21,224 nucleotides of DNA from Oscillospiraceae bacterium (GTDB taxonomy: Bacteria > Bacillota > Clostridia > Oscillospirales > Oscillospiraceae), in assembly GCA_020025395.1 (NCBI GenBank), contig JAHHSE010000011.1:1-21224 (forward strand). The letters run 5' to 3'. Below, piece after piece: positions 1-6,895 of this stretch. The notes beneath the pieces were generated by a model, which worked only from the letters and a program-made list of their open reading frames with translations, made no database searches and was not told the DNA's origin. Numbering within the stretch: the first letter of the stretch is position 1; each line of letters opens with the position of its first letter. The position numbers were made by a program, and so were the translations under genes.

Positions 1-2
1 CC

Positions 3-1367
3 CTTTTGGCCTTCTCCGTCCTCTTTACCGTCGCAGATGCCCTGACCCTGTCCCACCTGACCCCTCAAAGAGGGCAGCTCCCCTACTGCGGAGTGGTCAC
101 CGTCGCCCTGGCCTTCTTTCTTCGGGGCCACTACCTCAAGCGCCGGGGGCTTCGGCTCACCTGCCGGGTAGCCGCCTCGGTTCATGAGCCTTATGTGGTC
201 ACTCTGGATGAGGCAAAATGGAACAAAAAGGCCACCTATACCAAGCACCCCGGCACCGTCCGGGGCTTTGGAAGCCAGATTCAGGCCGATGACGGTGCCC
301 AACGGATGTTTCGTCTGGCGGGGCCTGTGATTCTGCTGGCCTGTCTTCTCTTCTCTCTGCTGGCCTCTGTGGGACGCAGGCGTCCGGAACTTCTGCTCTG
401 GTGCCTCTCGGCCCTCTTTACCGCCGCCACCGCCCTGGGGGGGATGCTGGGCTACAGCAAGCCCTTCTTTCTCCTCTCCAAACGCCTGTCCTCCTCCGGC
501 GCCGCCCTGGCGGGCTGGGATGGAATCCAGACTGTGGGGCGGGGGATCGTCCTCACCGACACCGATCTCTTCCCCCCCGGCACCATCACTTTAAACGGGA
601 TTAAGATCTTCGGTGATTTCTCCATTGACAAGGTGGTTTCCGCCACTGCCACCCTGATCCGCCGGGGAGACAGCGGTCTGGACAGAATCTTCCGGGACCT
701 CCTCCATGCCCAGGGAGGGCTTTACCGCCGCTGTGCGGACTTTACCCGCTATGAGGGCGGAGGGATGTCCGCCCAGGTCCGGGGACAGCTGGTCTATGTG
801 GGCACCGCCTCTTTCATGGCTTTGATGGAGGTCCGCCTCCCCCAGGGCCTCAATGTGAAAAACGCCGTGTTCTGCGCCATTGACGGCAAGCTGGCGGGGA
901 TCTTTGCCCTAAACTACACCCTTCATGGGGCCATTTCTCCCGCCCTTTATGCCCTGATTCAGAATAAAACGACCCCGATTTTGGCCACCAGGGACTTTAA
1001 CATTATCCCCGCCATGCTGCGTCAGCGGTTCAAGCTTCCGGTGGAGAAGATGGAATACCCCCCGGTAGAGCGCCGCATGGACCTCTCCGCCCATGTGGAT
1101 TTTCACAATCCCGTCCTGACCGCCCTTCTCTGCCGGGAGGGTCTGGCCCCCTATTCGGAGGCGGTGGTAGGGGCCCAGCGGCTGCGCCGAGCCACCCTTC
1201 TCTCCTCCTTCCTGACCTGCTGCGGATCCGTGATCGGAGTTCTTCTGGCCTTCTATCTCACCTTGAATCTGGCCTATTCCTCCCTCTCCCCCCTCAACCT
1301 CCTGGTCTTCCTTCTGATGTGGTCGGTCCCCACCTATCTGATTTCCGGCTGGGTCACAAAATATTGA
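3..1367 (+). CDS. Degenerate P-type ATPase-like membrane protein (5' end outside window)
   Basis: The frame is open to the left edge, so the true start is outside; residue numbers here count from the codon at position 6. Hydrophobic segments lie near 26-40, 104-121, 130-148, 400-420 and 428-447. The middle aligns by eye with the cytoplasmic part of heavy-metal P-type ATPases: SSSGAALAGWDGIQ (162-175), then a G-x-x-x-TDTDLFPPGT stretch (180-193), then VYVGTASFM (263-271) and AIDGKLAGIFAL (291-302), which resembles the end of a nucleotide-binding domain. The expected phosphorylation motif DKTGT is replaced by DTDLF (185-189). No TGD or GDGxND motif of the hydrolase domain is visible; ATRDFN (327-332) stands where TGDN would be. 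I infer a fold-related protein that cannot form the aspartyl-phosphate and so is not an ordinary ion pump. Substrate and role are unknown. The next gene is lexA, which has its own promoter. Confidence 0.75.
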   Translation, partial: LLAFSVLFTVADALTLSHLTPQRGQLPYCGVVTVALAFFLRGHYLKRRGLRLTCRVAASVHEPYVVTLDEAKWNKKATYTKHPGTVRGFGSQIQADDGAQRMFRLAGPVILLACLLFSLLASVGRRRPELLLWCLSALFTAATALGGMLGYSKPFFLLSKRLSSSGAALAGWDGIQTVGRGIVLTDTDLFPPGTITLNGIKIFGDFSIDKVVSATATLIRRGDSGLDRIFRDLLHAQGGLYRRCADFTRYEGGGMSAQVRGQLVYVGTASFMALMEVRLPQGLNVKNAVFCAIDGKLAGIFALNYTLHGAISPALYALIQNKTTPILATRDFNIIPAMLRQRFKLPVEKMEYPPVERRMDLSAHVDFHNPVLTALLCREGLAPYSEAVVGAQRLRRATLLSSFLTCCGSVIGVLLAFYLTLNLAYSSLSPLNLLVFLLMWSVPTYLISGWVTKY

Positions 1368-1395
1368 GCCTCTCCAAATTCCTTTCCGCTTTTTT

Positions 1396-1434
1396 AGAAC
1401 AAGTGTTGCACTTTTCCGGAAGCTGTGGTATAAT
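1396..1434 (+). promoter_or_regulatory. lexA promoter with overlapping LexA operator (SOS box)
   Basis: A sigma-A promoter has -35 TTGCAC at 1406-1411, a 17-nt spacer and -10 TATAAT at 1429-1434. The sequence AGAACAAGTGTTGC at 1396-1409 is close to the Firmicutes LexA box CGAAC-N4-GTTCG: it keeps GAAC-N4-GTT with one imperfect half. It overlaps the -35, so bound LexA would block polymerase. This suggests autoregulation of lexA, as is usual in the family. The 100-nt leader that follows contains an 8-bp inverted repeat, GGGTTCCC (1474-1481) and GGGAACCC (1506-1513). Confidence 0.8.
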
Positions 1435-1534
1435 GTCTCCACTGGGATTTTTGGAACTCCCATGGATTGTATCGGGTTCCCCCTGTCCCCCGGCCGGTCC
1501 CCGGAGGGAACCCCTGTAGAAAGGTTGGTCTGCC

Positions 1535-2152
1535 ATGAAAGCTCTCACTCCCAAACAGCAGCAGATCTATGACTATATTTGTTCCTTTACCGACCAAAAC
1601 GGCTATCCCCCCTCGGTCCGTGAGATTGGGGAAGCCGTTTCCCTCAAATCCCCCTCCACCGTTCACTTCCATCTGAAAGGGCTGGAGGAATCCGGCATGA
1701 TCGTCAAATCCGCCGGAAAGACCCGTGCCATCTCCCTCCCGCACCGTTCGGCGGCGGAGGAGCCGGACCCCCGCGCCAATCAGATCCCCATTCTGGGCAA
1801 TGTGGCTGCCGGTCCCCCCATCCTGGCGGAGGAATGCATCGAGGACTATCTCACCTTTGATACCGCCGGACTGGAGGGGGAGCATTTTGCCCTCAGGGTC
1901 CGCGGTGAATCCATGCTGCGGGCCGGGATCCTGCCCGGAGACCTGGTGGTGGTCCATCGGCAGGAGACCTTCCACAATCATGATATTGTGGTGGCGCTCT
2001 TTGAGGATGAGGCCACGGTCAAAACCCTCCAGAGAACCGATGGGGTCACCTGGCTCCTTCCTGAAAATGAGGACACCGAAACCTATCAGCCCATCAACGG
2101 CAGCAATGCCGAGCTTTTGGGCAAGGTTGTGGCGGTGGTCCGCCGCTATTAA
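1535..2152 (+). CDS. lexA: LexA repressor
   Basis: SOS-response repressor and self-cleaving serine protease, 205 residues, the usual length. The N-terminal winged helix (about 1-66) begins with LTPKQQQIYDYI and contains PPSVREIGEAV and SPSTVHFHLKGLEE, the recognition-helix region. A short linker is followed by the S24 peptidase domain. The Ala-Gly cleavage site is A92-G93 within NVAAGPP, the catalytic serine is S126 in GESM, and the catalytic lysine is K163 in TVKTL. All are intact, so RecA-stimulated self-cleavage should work. The ATG is preceded by a moderate AGAAAGG ribosome binding site. An operator-like site overlaps its own promoter, so it should be SOS-inducible. The next gene starts 40 nt downstream with no terminator between. 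Confidence 0.97.
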   Translation: MKALTPKQQQIYDYICSFTDQNGYPPSVREIGEAVSLKSPSTVHFHLKGLEESGMIVKSAGKTRAISLPHRSAAEEPDPRANQIPILGNVAAGPPILAEECIEDYLTFDTAGLEGEHFALRVRGESMLRAGILPGDLVVVHRQETFHNHDIVVALFEDEATVKTLQRTDGVTWLLPENEDTETYQPINGSNAELLGKVVAVVRRY

Positions 2153-2192
2153 TTCCGTTTCCTGTGAAACGGCATCCGGGGGAGGCTCTGAA

Positions 2193-2471
2193 ATGACAGC
2201 ATTGGAAAGGCTCTTCCGTGCGGGAGCCAGATATTTGAAGGAGATGGAGCCGGAGGATCAGGCCGCTTTGAAGCGCGGGCTGGTCTCTCTGGGGACCCTG
2301 CTGGGTCTGGGTGTTTCCAAAAAGCTGCGAAAGCCTGTGGGCCTGACCGCCGGTCTTCTCTTTTTGGGTGCCTGCCTCCCTCTCGCCGGAAAGTTTATGG
2401 CTCTTTACTCCGGGGTGGAGGATGCGGGTGGGGACACTCCCGCGGTCTGCTTCCGCAAAGAGGAAGCATAA
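2193..2471 (+). CDS. Small hydrophobic protein downstream of lexA, function unknown
   Basis: A 92-residue protein that I do not recognise. The ATG at 2193 is chosen because a strong GGGGGAGG ribosome binding site lies 8 nt upstream; the same frame is open much further upstream but overlaps lexA. The N-terminal half is a charged, probably helical stretch (TALERLFRAGARYLKEMEPE). It is followed by a glycine- and leucine-rich segment (about 31-42) and a likely membrane span (about 50-70, GLTAGLLFLGACLPLAGKFM). The tail is short and polar. It lies 40 nt after lexA with no promoter or terminator between, so it is probably co-transcribed and SOS-induced. In Bacillus a division inhibitor (YneA) adjoins lexA, but no LysM domain or sequence similarity to YneA is seen here. 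Confidence 0.75.
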   Translation: MTALERLFRAGARYLKEMEPEDQAALKRGLVSLGTLLGLGVSKKLRKPVGLTAGLLFLGACLPLAGKFMALYSGVEDAGGDTPAVCFRKEEA

Positions 2472-2472
2472 G

Positions 2473-2511
2473 AAAAGGCCTGTGTGTCTCAGACATACAG
2501 GCCTTTTTTCT
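2473..2511. terminator. Bidirectional intrinsic terminator between convergent genes
   Basis: The 11-bp perfect stem AAAAGGCCTGT (2473-2483) / ACAGGCCTTTT (2497-2507) has a 13-nt loop and T-runs on both strands: TTTTTT on + and TTTTCTT on -. It sits directly after the lexA-downstream gene. Its right half encodes the last residues (KKGLYV) and stop of the opposing MntP/YtaF gene, so the - strand coding sequence runs into its own terminator. Confidence 0.9.
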
Positions 2512-3040
2512 GGCACAGTAGCCCCAGAAGGACCAGCAGGACCCCAGACAGGGGAAGGGCAAGACGGGAGAGCCGCCCGTCCCGCAGCTTTCCTCCCAGT
2601 CTGATCCCCAGAGAGAGGAAGAGGAGAGAGACCAAAAAGTTGGCCCCCCCGCTCCAAACGGGGGAAAGGCCCCCTACCCCGGCAGCCAAACCGGCCCCGG
2701 CGTTGTTCAGGGCCAGGACCGCCGCCAGGGCCAGATAATCCCCCTGCGCGGTCATCTCCTCCGTCTGTCCCAGGGAGCGCAGCCAGTCCAACAGGGTCCA
2801 AAGCCCCATTCCGATTAGGATCAGCCCCCCGCCCCGGTCTGTCAGGGCCTCCGGAAAACGGTCCCCTCCCAAAGCCCCCAGACAGACCGCCAAAGTGGTG
2901 ATCAGGGTGGTAACTCCCGCCAGGGTCAAATCTCTCTTGAGGGAGGGGGGGATTCCTCTGGCCCCAAACCCCACGGCCAGAGTCAGGGTATCCAGATTAC
3001 AGGCCAGCGCAAATAAAAAAACGGAAAGGACACAGGTCAT
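2489..3040 (-). CDS. MntP/YtaF-family membrane protein (putative manganese efflux or sporulation protein)
   Basis: A 183-residue integral membrane protein with about six hydrophobic segments and the two-fold internal repeat of the MntP family (PF02659). The first repeat begins FALACNLDTLTLAVGFGARGI, with D17 in the position of the conserved membrane aspartate. The second reads ALALNNAGAGLAAGVGG, near residues 107-124, where the matching acidic residue is replaced by N112-N113. Related clostridial proteins are often annotated either as the MntP manganese exporter or as the sporulation membrane protein YtaF; the Asn-Asn variant and lack of a manganese riboswitch lean me towards YtaF, but this is not proven. 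The ATG has an AAAGGAG site 8 nt upstream. The gene is monocistronic and divergent from the HD-domain gene. Confidence 0.85.
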   Translation of the reverse strand: MTCVLSVFLFALACNLDTLTLAVGFGARGIPPSLKRDLTLAGVTTLITTLAVCLGALGGDRFPEALTDRGGGLILIGMGLWTLLDWLRSLGQTEEMTAQGDYLALAAVLALNNAGAGLAAGVGGLSPVWSGGANFLVSLLFLSLGIRLGGKLRDGRLSRLALPLSGVLLVLLGLLCQKKGLYV

Positions 3041-3061
3041 CGCAGTTTCTCCTTTCCTCCC

Positions 3062-3091
3062 ATGCTATGCGGCCGGACATTTTCCTGCCAA
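3062..3091 (-). promoter_or_regulatory. Candidate sigma-A promoter for the MntP/YtaF gene
   Basis: Read on the - strand, TTGGCA (3091-3086) and TAGCAT (3067-3062) are separated by 18 nt. They lie just upstream of the AAAGGAG ribosome binding site, giving a leader of about 15-20 nt. The -10 is imperfect. Confidence 0.4.
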
Positions 3092-3159
3092 TCAGAGTTT
3101 CCCCTTTCATGCGTCAGTCCGCAGACGGCTCCCTTCCATCAGCCAAAAGGAGGTTTTTT

Positions 3160-3747
3160 ATGTCCGCCAAGGAAGAATTTATCGAGATTTACCGCAGTAC
3201 CATCTCTCGAGAGGGGTCTGACGCCCTTCTGGACTATTTGGAAAACAAGTCTGACTTCTTTACCGCCCCCGCATCCGCTCGATACCACGGCGCCTATCCC
3301 GGCGGTCTCTGCGCGCACAGCCTGAATGTCTACCACTGTCTGGTGGACTATCTGGCTCGGCCCAGAGTCCAGGAGCTTTACGGGGTGGAGGTCTCCCCGG
3401 AGTCCGCCGCCATCGCTGCCCTCCTCCACGATCTCTGCAAAATCGATTTCTATGTCCAATCCTTCCGCAATGTGAAAAACGACGAGACCGGTCGGTGGGA
3501 GCGGAAACCCTATTACGCCATTGAGGAAAAGCTCCCCTATGGCCACGGGGAGAAATCTGTCTACATCATCAGCGGCTTTATGAAACTCACCCGTCAGGAG
3601 GCCATGGCCATCCGCTGGCACATGGGCTTTTCCGGCCCGGAGGATGCCAGAGTGGTGGGGCAGGCCCTGGGACAATATCCCCTGGCCTTCGCCCTTTCTA
3701 CCGCAGATATGGAGGCCAGCTATTTCCTGGAAGGCACCGAGGATTGA
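3160..3747 (+). CDS. HD-domain phosphohydrolase
   Basis: A 195-residue cytosolic protein of the HD superfamily of metal-dependent phosphohydrolases. The expected residues are visible: H53 in GGLCAHSLNVY, H90-D91 in ALLHDLCKID, H129 in YGHGEKS, H154 in IRWHMGF and D183 in STADMEA. This pattern suits a divalent-metal HD hydrolase acting on nucleotides or nucleic-acid ends; the C-terminal domain of YhaM-type 3'-5' exonucleases is similar, but there is no OB domain here and the substrate cannot be named. The ATG at 3160 is preferred over an in-frame ATG at 3067 because AAAAGGAGG lies 6 nt upstream of it. The gene appears to be alone, with a 600-bp non-coding region after it. Confidence 0.88.
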   Translation: MSAKEEFIEIYRSTISREGSDALLDYLENKSDFFTAPASARYHGAYPGGLCAHSLNVYHCLVDYLARPRVQELYGVEVSPESAAIAALLHDLCKIDFYVQSFRNVKNDETGRWERKPYYAIEEKLPYGHGEKSVYIISGFMKLTRQEAMAIRWHMGFSGPEDARVVGQALGQYPLAFALSTADMEASYFLEGTED

Positions 3748-3816
3748 TCCATAGCCCTAAAACAAATCCCCCTGATCCTGCCCCTCTTCTTCCGGGACAA
3801 AACCGAGCCGGCGGCG

Positions 3817-3859
3817 GATCTTCCGGCGGGTATGATCGGCCTGTTTTCGCCGGGAGATC
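3817..3859 (+). other. Imperfect hairpin in the gap after the HD gene
   Basis: GATCTTCCGGCG (3817-3828) pairs with CGCCGGGAGATC (3848-3859), 12 pairs including one G-U, with a 19-nt loop. No T-run follows, so it is not a standard terminator. No convincing gene was found in 3748-3901; the open frames there lack ribosome binding sites. Confidence 0.4.
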
Positions 3860-3901
3860 TCTGAACAGCCCCCAGGCAGAGCGCCCCAATGAATCACAAA
3901 A

Positions 3902-4162
3902 ACGGACCGGGTCCTGTGTGGACCCGGTCCGGCAGCTTGTCAAAAAAGCCTCACAGAGTTTGCCGCCGCAGCGGGAAATAAAATAGAAATGATTTTCCAC
4001 GGGGGCGTGTACCTCGTGGAAAATACATATCGGTCTGAGAGTGTGAAATTTGTCCGCATTAGGCGAATTATGCACGGGTCAGACTGCGGCCCTTTGTCGA
4101 AAACCTCCGAAGGAGTTTTTCGACAGTCTCACGGACCGGGTCCTGTATGGACCCGGTCCGGC
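3902..4162. repeat. About 260-bp non-coding element bounded by inverted hairpin repeats
   Basis: A 32-nt sequence at 3902-3933 recurs at 4131-4162 with one difference (loop TGTGT versus TGTAT). Each is a 12-bp hairpin with arms CGGACCGGGTCC and GGACCCGGTCCG. Inside the left copy is TTGTCAAAAAAG and inside the right copy TTTTTCGACA, that is, related boxes in opposite orientation, so the whole has terminal-inverted-repeat character. Between them are a hairpin at 3992-4024 (ATTTTCCACG / CGTGGAAAAT) and one at 4095-4125 (13 of 14 pairs, loop GAA). No protein is encoded inside. Read on the - strand, the left hairpin is followed by TTTTTG and could terminate transcription. The element could be a MITE-like insertion, a REP-type element or a structured RNA. 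No target-site duplication is obvious. Confidence 0.65.
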
Positions 4163-4207
4163 TCTTTGCACGGGAACCCGGAAATCCCAGGGAAGAAGGC
4201 CCCCAGG

Positions 4208-4236
4208 TTGACAAAGGACGGCGGGTCACATATACT
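4208..4236 (+). promoter_or_regulatory. Strong sigma-A promoter for the ABC exporter operon
   Basis: A consensus -35 TTGACA (4208-4213), a 17-nt spacer and -10 TATACT (4231-4236). It leaves a leader of about 105 nt before the ATG at 4347. The leader contains a possible hairpin (GGCATCC near 4265 pairing with GGATGC near 4286) but no recognised riboswitch. Confidence 0.85.
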
Positions 4237-4346
4237 GAAAGAAAATATGCAGTCCCTTATCCGGGGCATCCGTTCCAAAAACAGGGGATGCTCTTCCCCT
4301 CCCCGGGACAGAGGTGTTTTGGGACAAGGAACAAAGGAGGTATGTT

Positions 4347-6107
4347 ATGACAACAAAAGAGTTTCAGCGAAAAAGCCAGGCGGCTCTTTTCGCATCCTAC
4401 TACAAGCCCCATCTGGGTCTTTTTTTCATGGACCTGTTTTGCGCGCTTGTCATCGCCCTGGTGGATTTGAGCTTCCCCTATGTCTCCCGCCTGTCCATGC
4501 AAAAGCTGCTGCCCCAGGGCGCCTTTCAGGCCTTTTTCCTGGTGATGGGCCTTTTGGTGGCGGCCTATGTGGTCAAAGGGTGCATGGTGTTCGTGGTGAA
4601 CTACTGGGGCCATCTGATGGGGGCCAGAATCGAGGCGGATATCCGCCGGGACCTGTTTACCCATATGCAGAAGCTCTCCTTTTCCTTCTATGACCGGAAT
4701 CGGACCGGGCGGCTGATCAGCCGGGTCACAGGGGACCTGTTTGAGATTACCGAGCTTGCCCACCATGGACCGGAGGATCTTTTCATCTCTGTGGTCACGC
4801 TGGGAGGGGCCTTCCTGATCCTTTGCACCATCCAGTGGAAGCTGGCTTTGGTGGTGTGCGCCGTGATCCCCGTTTTTCTGCTCTTCTCCTACTTCCAGCG
4901 GAAGAGGATGATGGCGGTCTCCCTGGAGGTGAAGAAAACCCTGGCGGGCATTAATGGGGAGCTGGAATCCTCCATCTCCGGAATGCGGACCGCCAAGGCC
5001 TTCGCCAATGAGAAAACGGAAAACCGCAAATTTTCCCACTCCAATGACCAGTTTCGGGAGGCCAAGCGGGGATATTATAAGACCATGGGGACCTACTTCT
5101 CCGTTATGGAGTTCTCCCTGGGCCTTCTCCCTGTGCTGGTCATTGCCCTGGGCGGTCTGCTCATCATGAAGGGGGAGATGGATTATGTGGACCTGATTAC
5201 CTTCTCGCTCTATAGCGCCACATTCATTACCCCGATCCGTAAGCTGTCCCAGTTCATGGAGCTTTTTATGCAGGGGGCCGCGGGCTTCCAGCGGTTTGTG
5301 GAGCTGATGCGGACCGAACCGGAGATCACGGACGAACCCGACGCAAAGCCCCTCCCCCAGCCGGTGCGGGGGGAGATTTGCATGGAGGATGTGACCTTCC
5401 GCTACAAAAAGGAGGGGGAGGATGTCCTCTCCCACATCTCCCTCCGCATTGCACCTGGGGAGACCCTGGCGGTGGTAGGGCCCTCCGGAGGAGGAAAATC
5501 CACATTATGTCAGCTTATTCCCCGATTCTACGATGCCACAGAGGGGCGGGTTCTGGTGGATGGTCTGGATGTAAAGACCTTGCAGCAGCAGTCCCTGAGA
5601 GAACAGATCGGCATTGTTCAGCAGGATGTCTTCCTCTTTGCGGGCACTATTTTTGACAACATCCGCTATGGAAGGCCGGACGCCACCGAGGCGGAGGTGG
5701 TGGAGGCCGCCAGGAAGGCGGAGATCTATGAGGACATTCTGAATATGCCCGACGGGTTCCAGACCCAGGTGGGAGAGCGGGGGACCCGCCTCTCCGGGGG
5801 TCAGAAACAGCGGGTGTCCATCGCCCGGATCTTCCTGAAAAATCCGCCCATTTTGATTTTGGATGAGGCCACCTCCGCCCTGGATTCGGTGACGGAGGCC
5901 AAAATTCAAAGCGCCTTTGACGCCCTGGCGGAGGGGCGGACTACCCTGATTATCGCCCACCGCCTGTCCACCATCCGATCCGCCCATCGGATCATTGTCA
6001 TAAACGACAATCAGATCGCCGAGGAGGGGACCCATGAGAGTCTGCTGGCGGCCCGGGGGGAATATGCCCGTCTCTATGAGACTCAGAAAGCGGTGAGCGG
6101 ACCATGA
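4347..6107 (+). CDS. ABC exporter, fused permease and ATP-binding domains
   Basis: A 586-residue half-transporter of the type I exporter family (MsbA/LmrA/BmrA-like), expected to act as a homodimer in the cytoplasmic membrane. The transmembrane domain spans about 20-310, with the usual coupling segment SFSFYDRNRTGRLISRVTGD (111-130). The nucleotide-binding domain (about 342-586) has Walker A GPSGGGKST (378-386), Q-loop Q426, signature LSGGQKQR (482-489), Walker B ILILDE (502-507) and H-loop H538. All are canonical, so it should hydrolyse ATP. There is one gene, not a heterodimeric pair. The ATG is chosen for its AAAGGAGG site 6 nt upstream. The stop overlaps the next start by ATGA, showing translational coupling with ylmH. 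The substrate cannot be read from sequence; lipids, peptides or drugs are all possible. Confidence 0.95.
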   Translation: MTTKEFQRKSQAALFASYYKPHLGLFFMDLFCALVIALVDLSFPYVSRLSMQKLLPQGAFQAFFLVMGLLVAAYVVKGCMVFVVNYWGHLMGARIEADIRRDLFTHMQKLSFSFYDRNRTGRLISRVTGDLFEITELAHHGPEDLFISVVTLGGAFLILCTIQWKLALVVCAVIPVFLLFSYFQRKRMMAVSLEVKKTLAGINGELESSISGMRTAKAFANEKTENRKFSHSNDQFREAKRGYYKTMGTYFSVMEFSLGLLPVLVIALGGLLIMKGEMDYVDLITFSLYSATFITPIRKLSQFMELFMQGAAGFQRFVELMRTEPEITDEPDAKPLPQPVRGEICMEDVTFRYKKEGEDVLSHISLRIAPGETLAVVGPSGGGKSTLCQLIPRFYDATEGRVLVDGLDVKTLQQQSLREQIGIVQQDVFLFAGTIFDNIRYGRPDATEAEVVEAARKAEIYEDILNMPDGFQTQVGERGTRLSGGQKQRVSIARIFLKNPPILILDEATSALDSVTEAKIQSAFDALAEGRTTLIIAHRLSTIRSAHRIIVINDNQIAEEGTHESLLAARGEYARLYETQKAVSGP

Positions 6108-6895
6108 CCAAGGGGGAGCTGCTGAGACGCTGTGCCTCCGGGGAGGAGGAGCGGCTGCTTCTGGCCCGTGTGCTGGATAAGCTGGAGCTGGCGGAAAATC
6201 GGTCTATCCCCGCCTATACCCACTTTCTCTCCCCGGCCGAGCGTGCGGCGGCGGAGGGGCTGCTCCGAGCCTGCGGGCAGCCCCGACACGCCTTTTTCGG
6301 AGGCTTCGAGGGCGCGGAGCGGACGGTCTGCGGCTTTGCCCCGGACTGGATGGAGACCGAGGCCCTCTTTGAGGAGGGACCGGTGTCCGCCCTGCGGATT
6401 TCCTTTCGGGAGGGGGCCTCCCTCACCCATCGGGATTTTCTGGGCTCCGTGCTGGGGCTGGGTCTGACCAGGGAGAAGATTGGGGACCTTCTGGTGGGGG
6501 AGGACCACTGTGACCTCCTTCTTTTGGAGGAGACCAGACCCATTGTGCTAAGCCAGCTCTCCCAGGTGGGGCGCTATGGGGTGAAAAGCCGGGCCATTGG
6601 CTTGGAAGAGCTGGAGGTTCGTCCGCCGGAGGTCAAGACGATTCGGGATACGGTGGCCACCCTCCGGCTGGATGCCGTGGCCTCCTCCGGGTTTTCCGTC
6701 GGACGGGGAAAGATGGCGGCCCTGATCGAGAGCGGGCGGGTTACGGTCAATCACCGAGAGGTCATAAAGCCGGATCGAACTGTGACCCAGGGAGATGTGA
6801 TCGCCTGCAAGGGGATGGGAAAATTGACCGTCAAAGAGGCTGCCGGACGATCCAAAAAAGGCAGGATTATGATCCTGTTAGAGAGGTATGTGTGA
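6104..6895 (+). CDS. ylmH: YlmH-family S4-domain RNA-binding protein
   Basis: A 263-residue cytosolic protein of the YlmH family. The N-terminal two thirds form the YlmH-type domain, with SIPAYTHFLSPAER (34-47) and a region ending in HRDFLGSVLGLGLTREKIGD (109-128). The C-terminal S4 domain (about 187-245) has LRLDAVASSGFSVGRGKMAA and the GRVTVNHREVIKPDRTV strand-loop typical of RNA binding. YlmH proteins bind ribosomes and have been linked to quality control of stalled large subunits. In many Firmicutes the gene lies between sepF/ylmG and divIVA, but here those genes are about 9 kb away on the other strand. The start ATG lies inside the ABC gene stop (ATGA), and the stop overlaps the next ATG, so three genes are translationally coupled. 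Confidence 0.92.
   Translation: MTKGELLRRCASGEEERLLLARVLDKLELAENRSIPAYTHFLSPAERAAAEGLLRACGQPRHAFFGGFEGAERTVCGFAPDWMETEALFEEGPVSALRISFREGASLTHRDFLGSVLGLGLTREKIGDLLVGEDHCDLLLLEETRPIVLSQLSQVGRYGVKSRAIGLEELEVRPPEVKTIRDTVATLRLDAVASSGFSVGRGKMAALIESGRVTVNHREVIKPDRTVTQGDVIACKGMGKLTVKEAAGRSKKGRIMILLERYV

Noticed and set aside
3744..3986. 80-codon + strand frame after the HD gene
   Set aside because: It starts at a TTG inside the end of the HD gene with no spaced ribosome binding site and passes through the hairpin repeat; likely chance.
3698..4075. 125-codon open frame on the - strand over the HD gene end and the non-coding element
   Set aside because: No ribosome binding site, composition unlike the neighbours, and it runs through the hairpin repeat and the HD gene.
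4243..4346. Possible riboswitch in the ABC exporter leader
   Set aside because: The leader folds weakly and shows no conserved core of a riboswitch class I recognise, and no terminator-type attenuator.
4257..5435. 392-codon - strand frame opposite the ABC exporter
   Set aside because: Shadow of a GC-rich real gene; His/Gly/Gln-rich low-quality sequence and no start signals.
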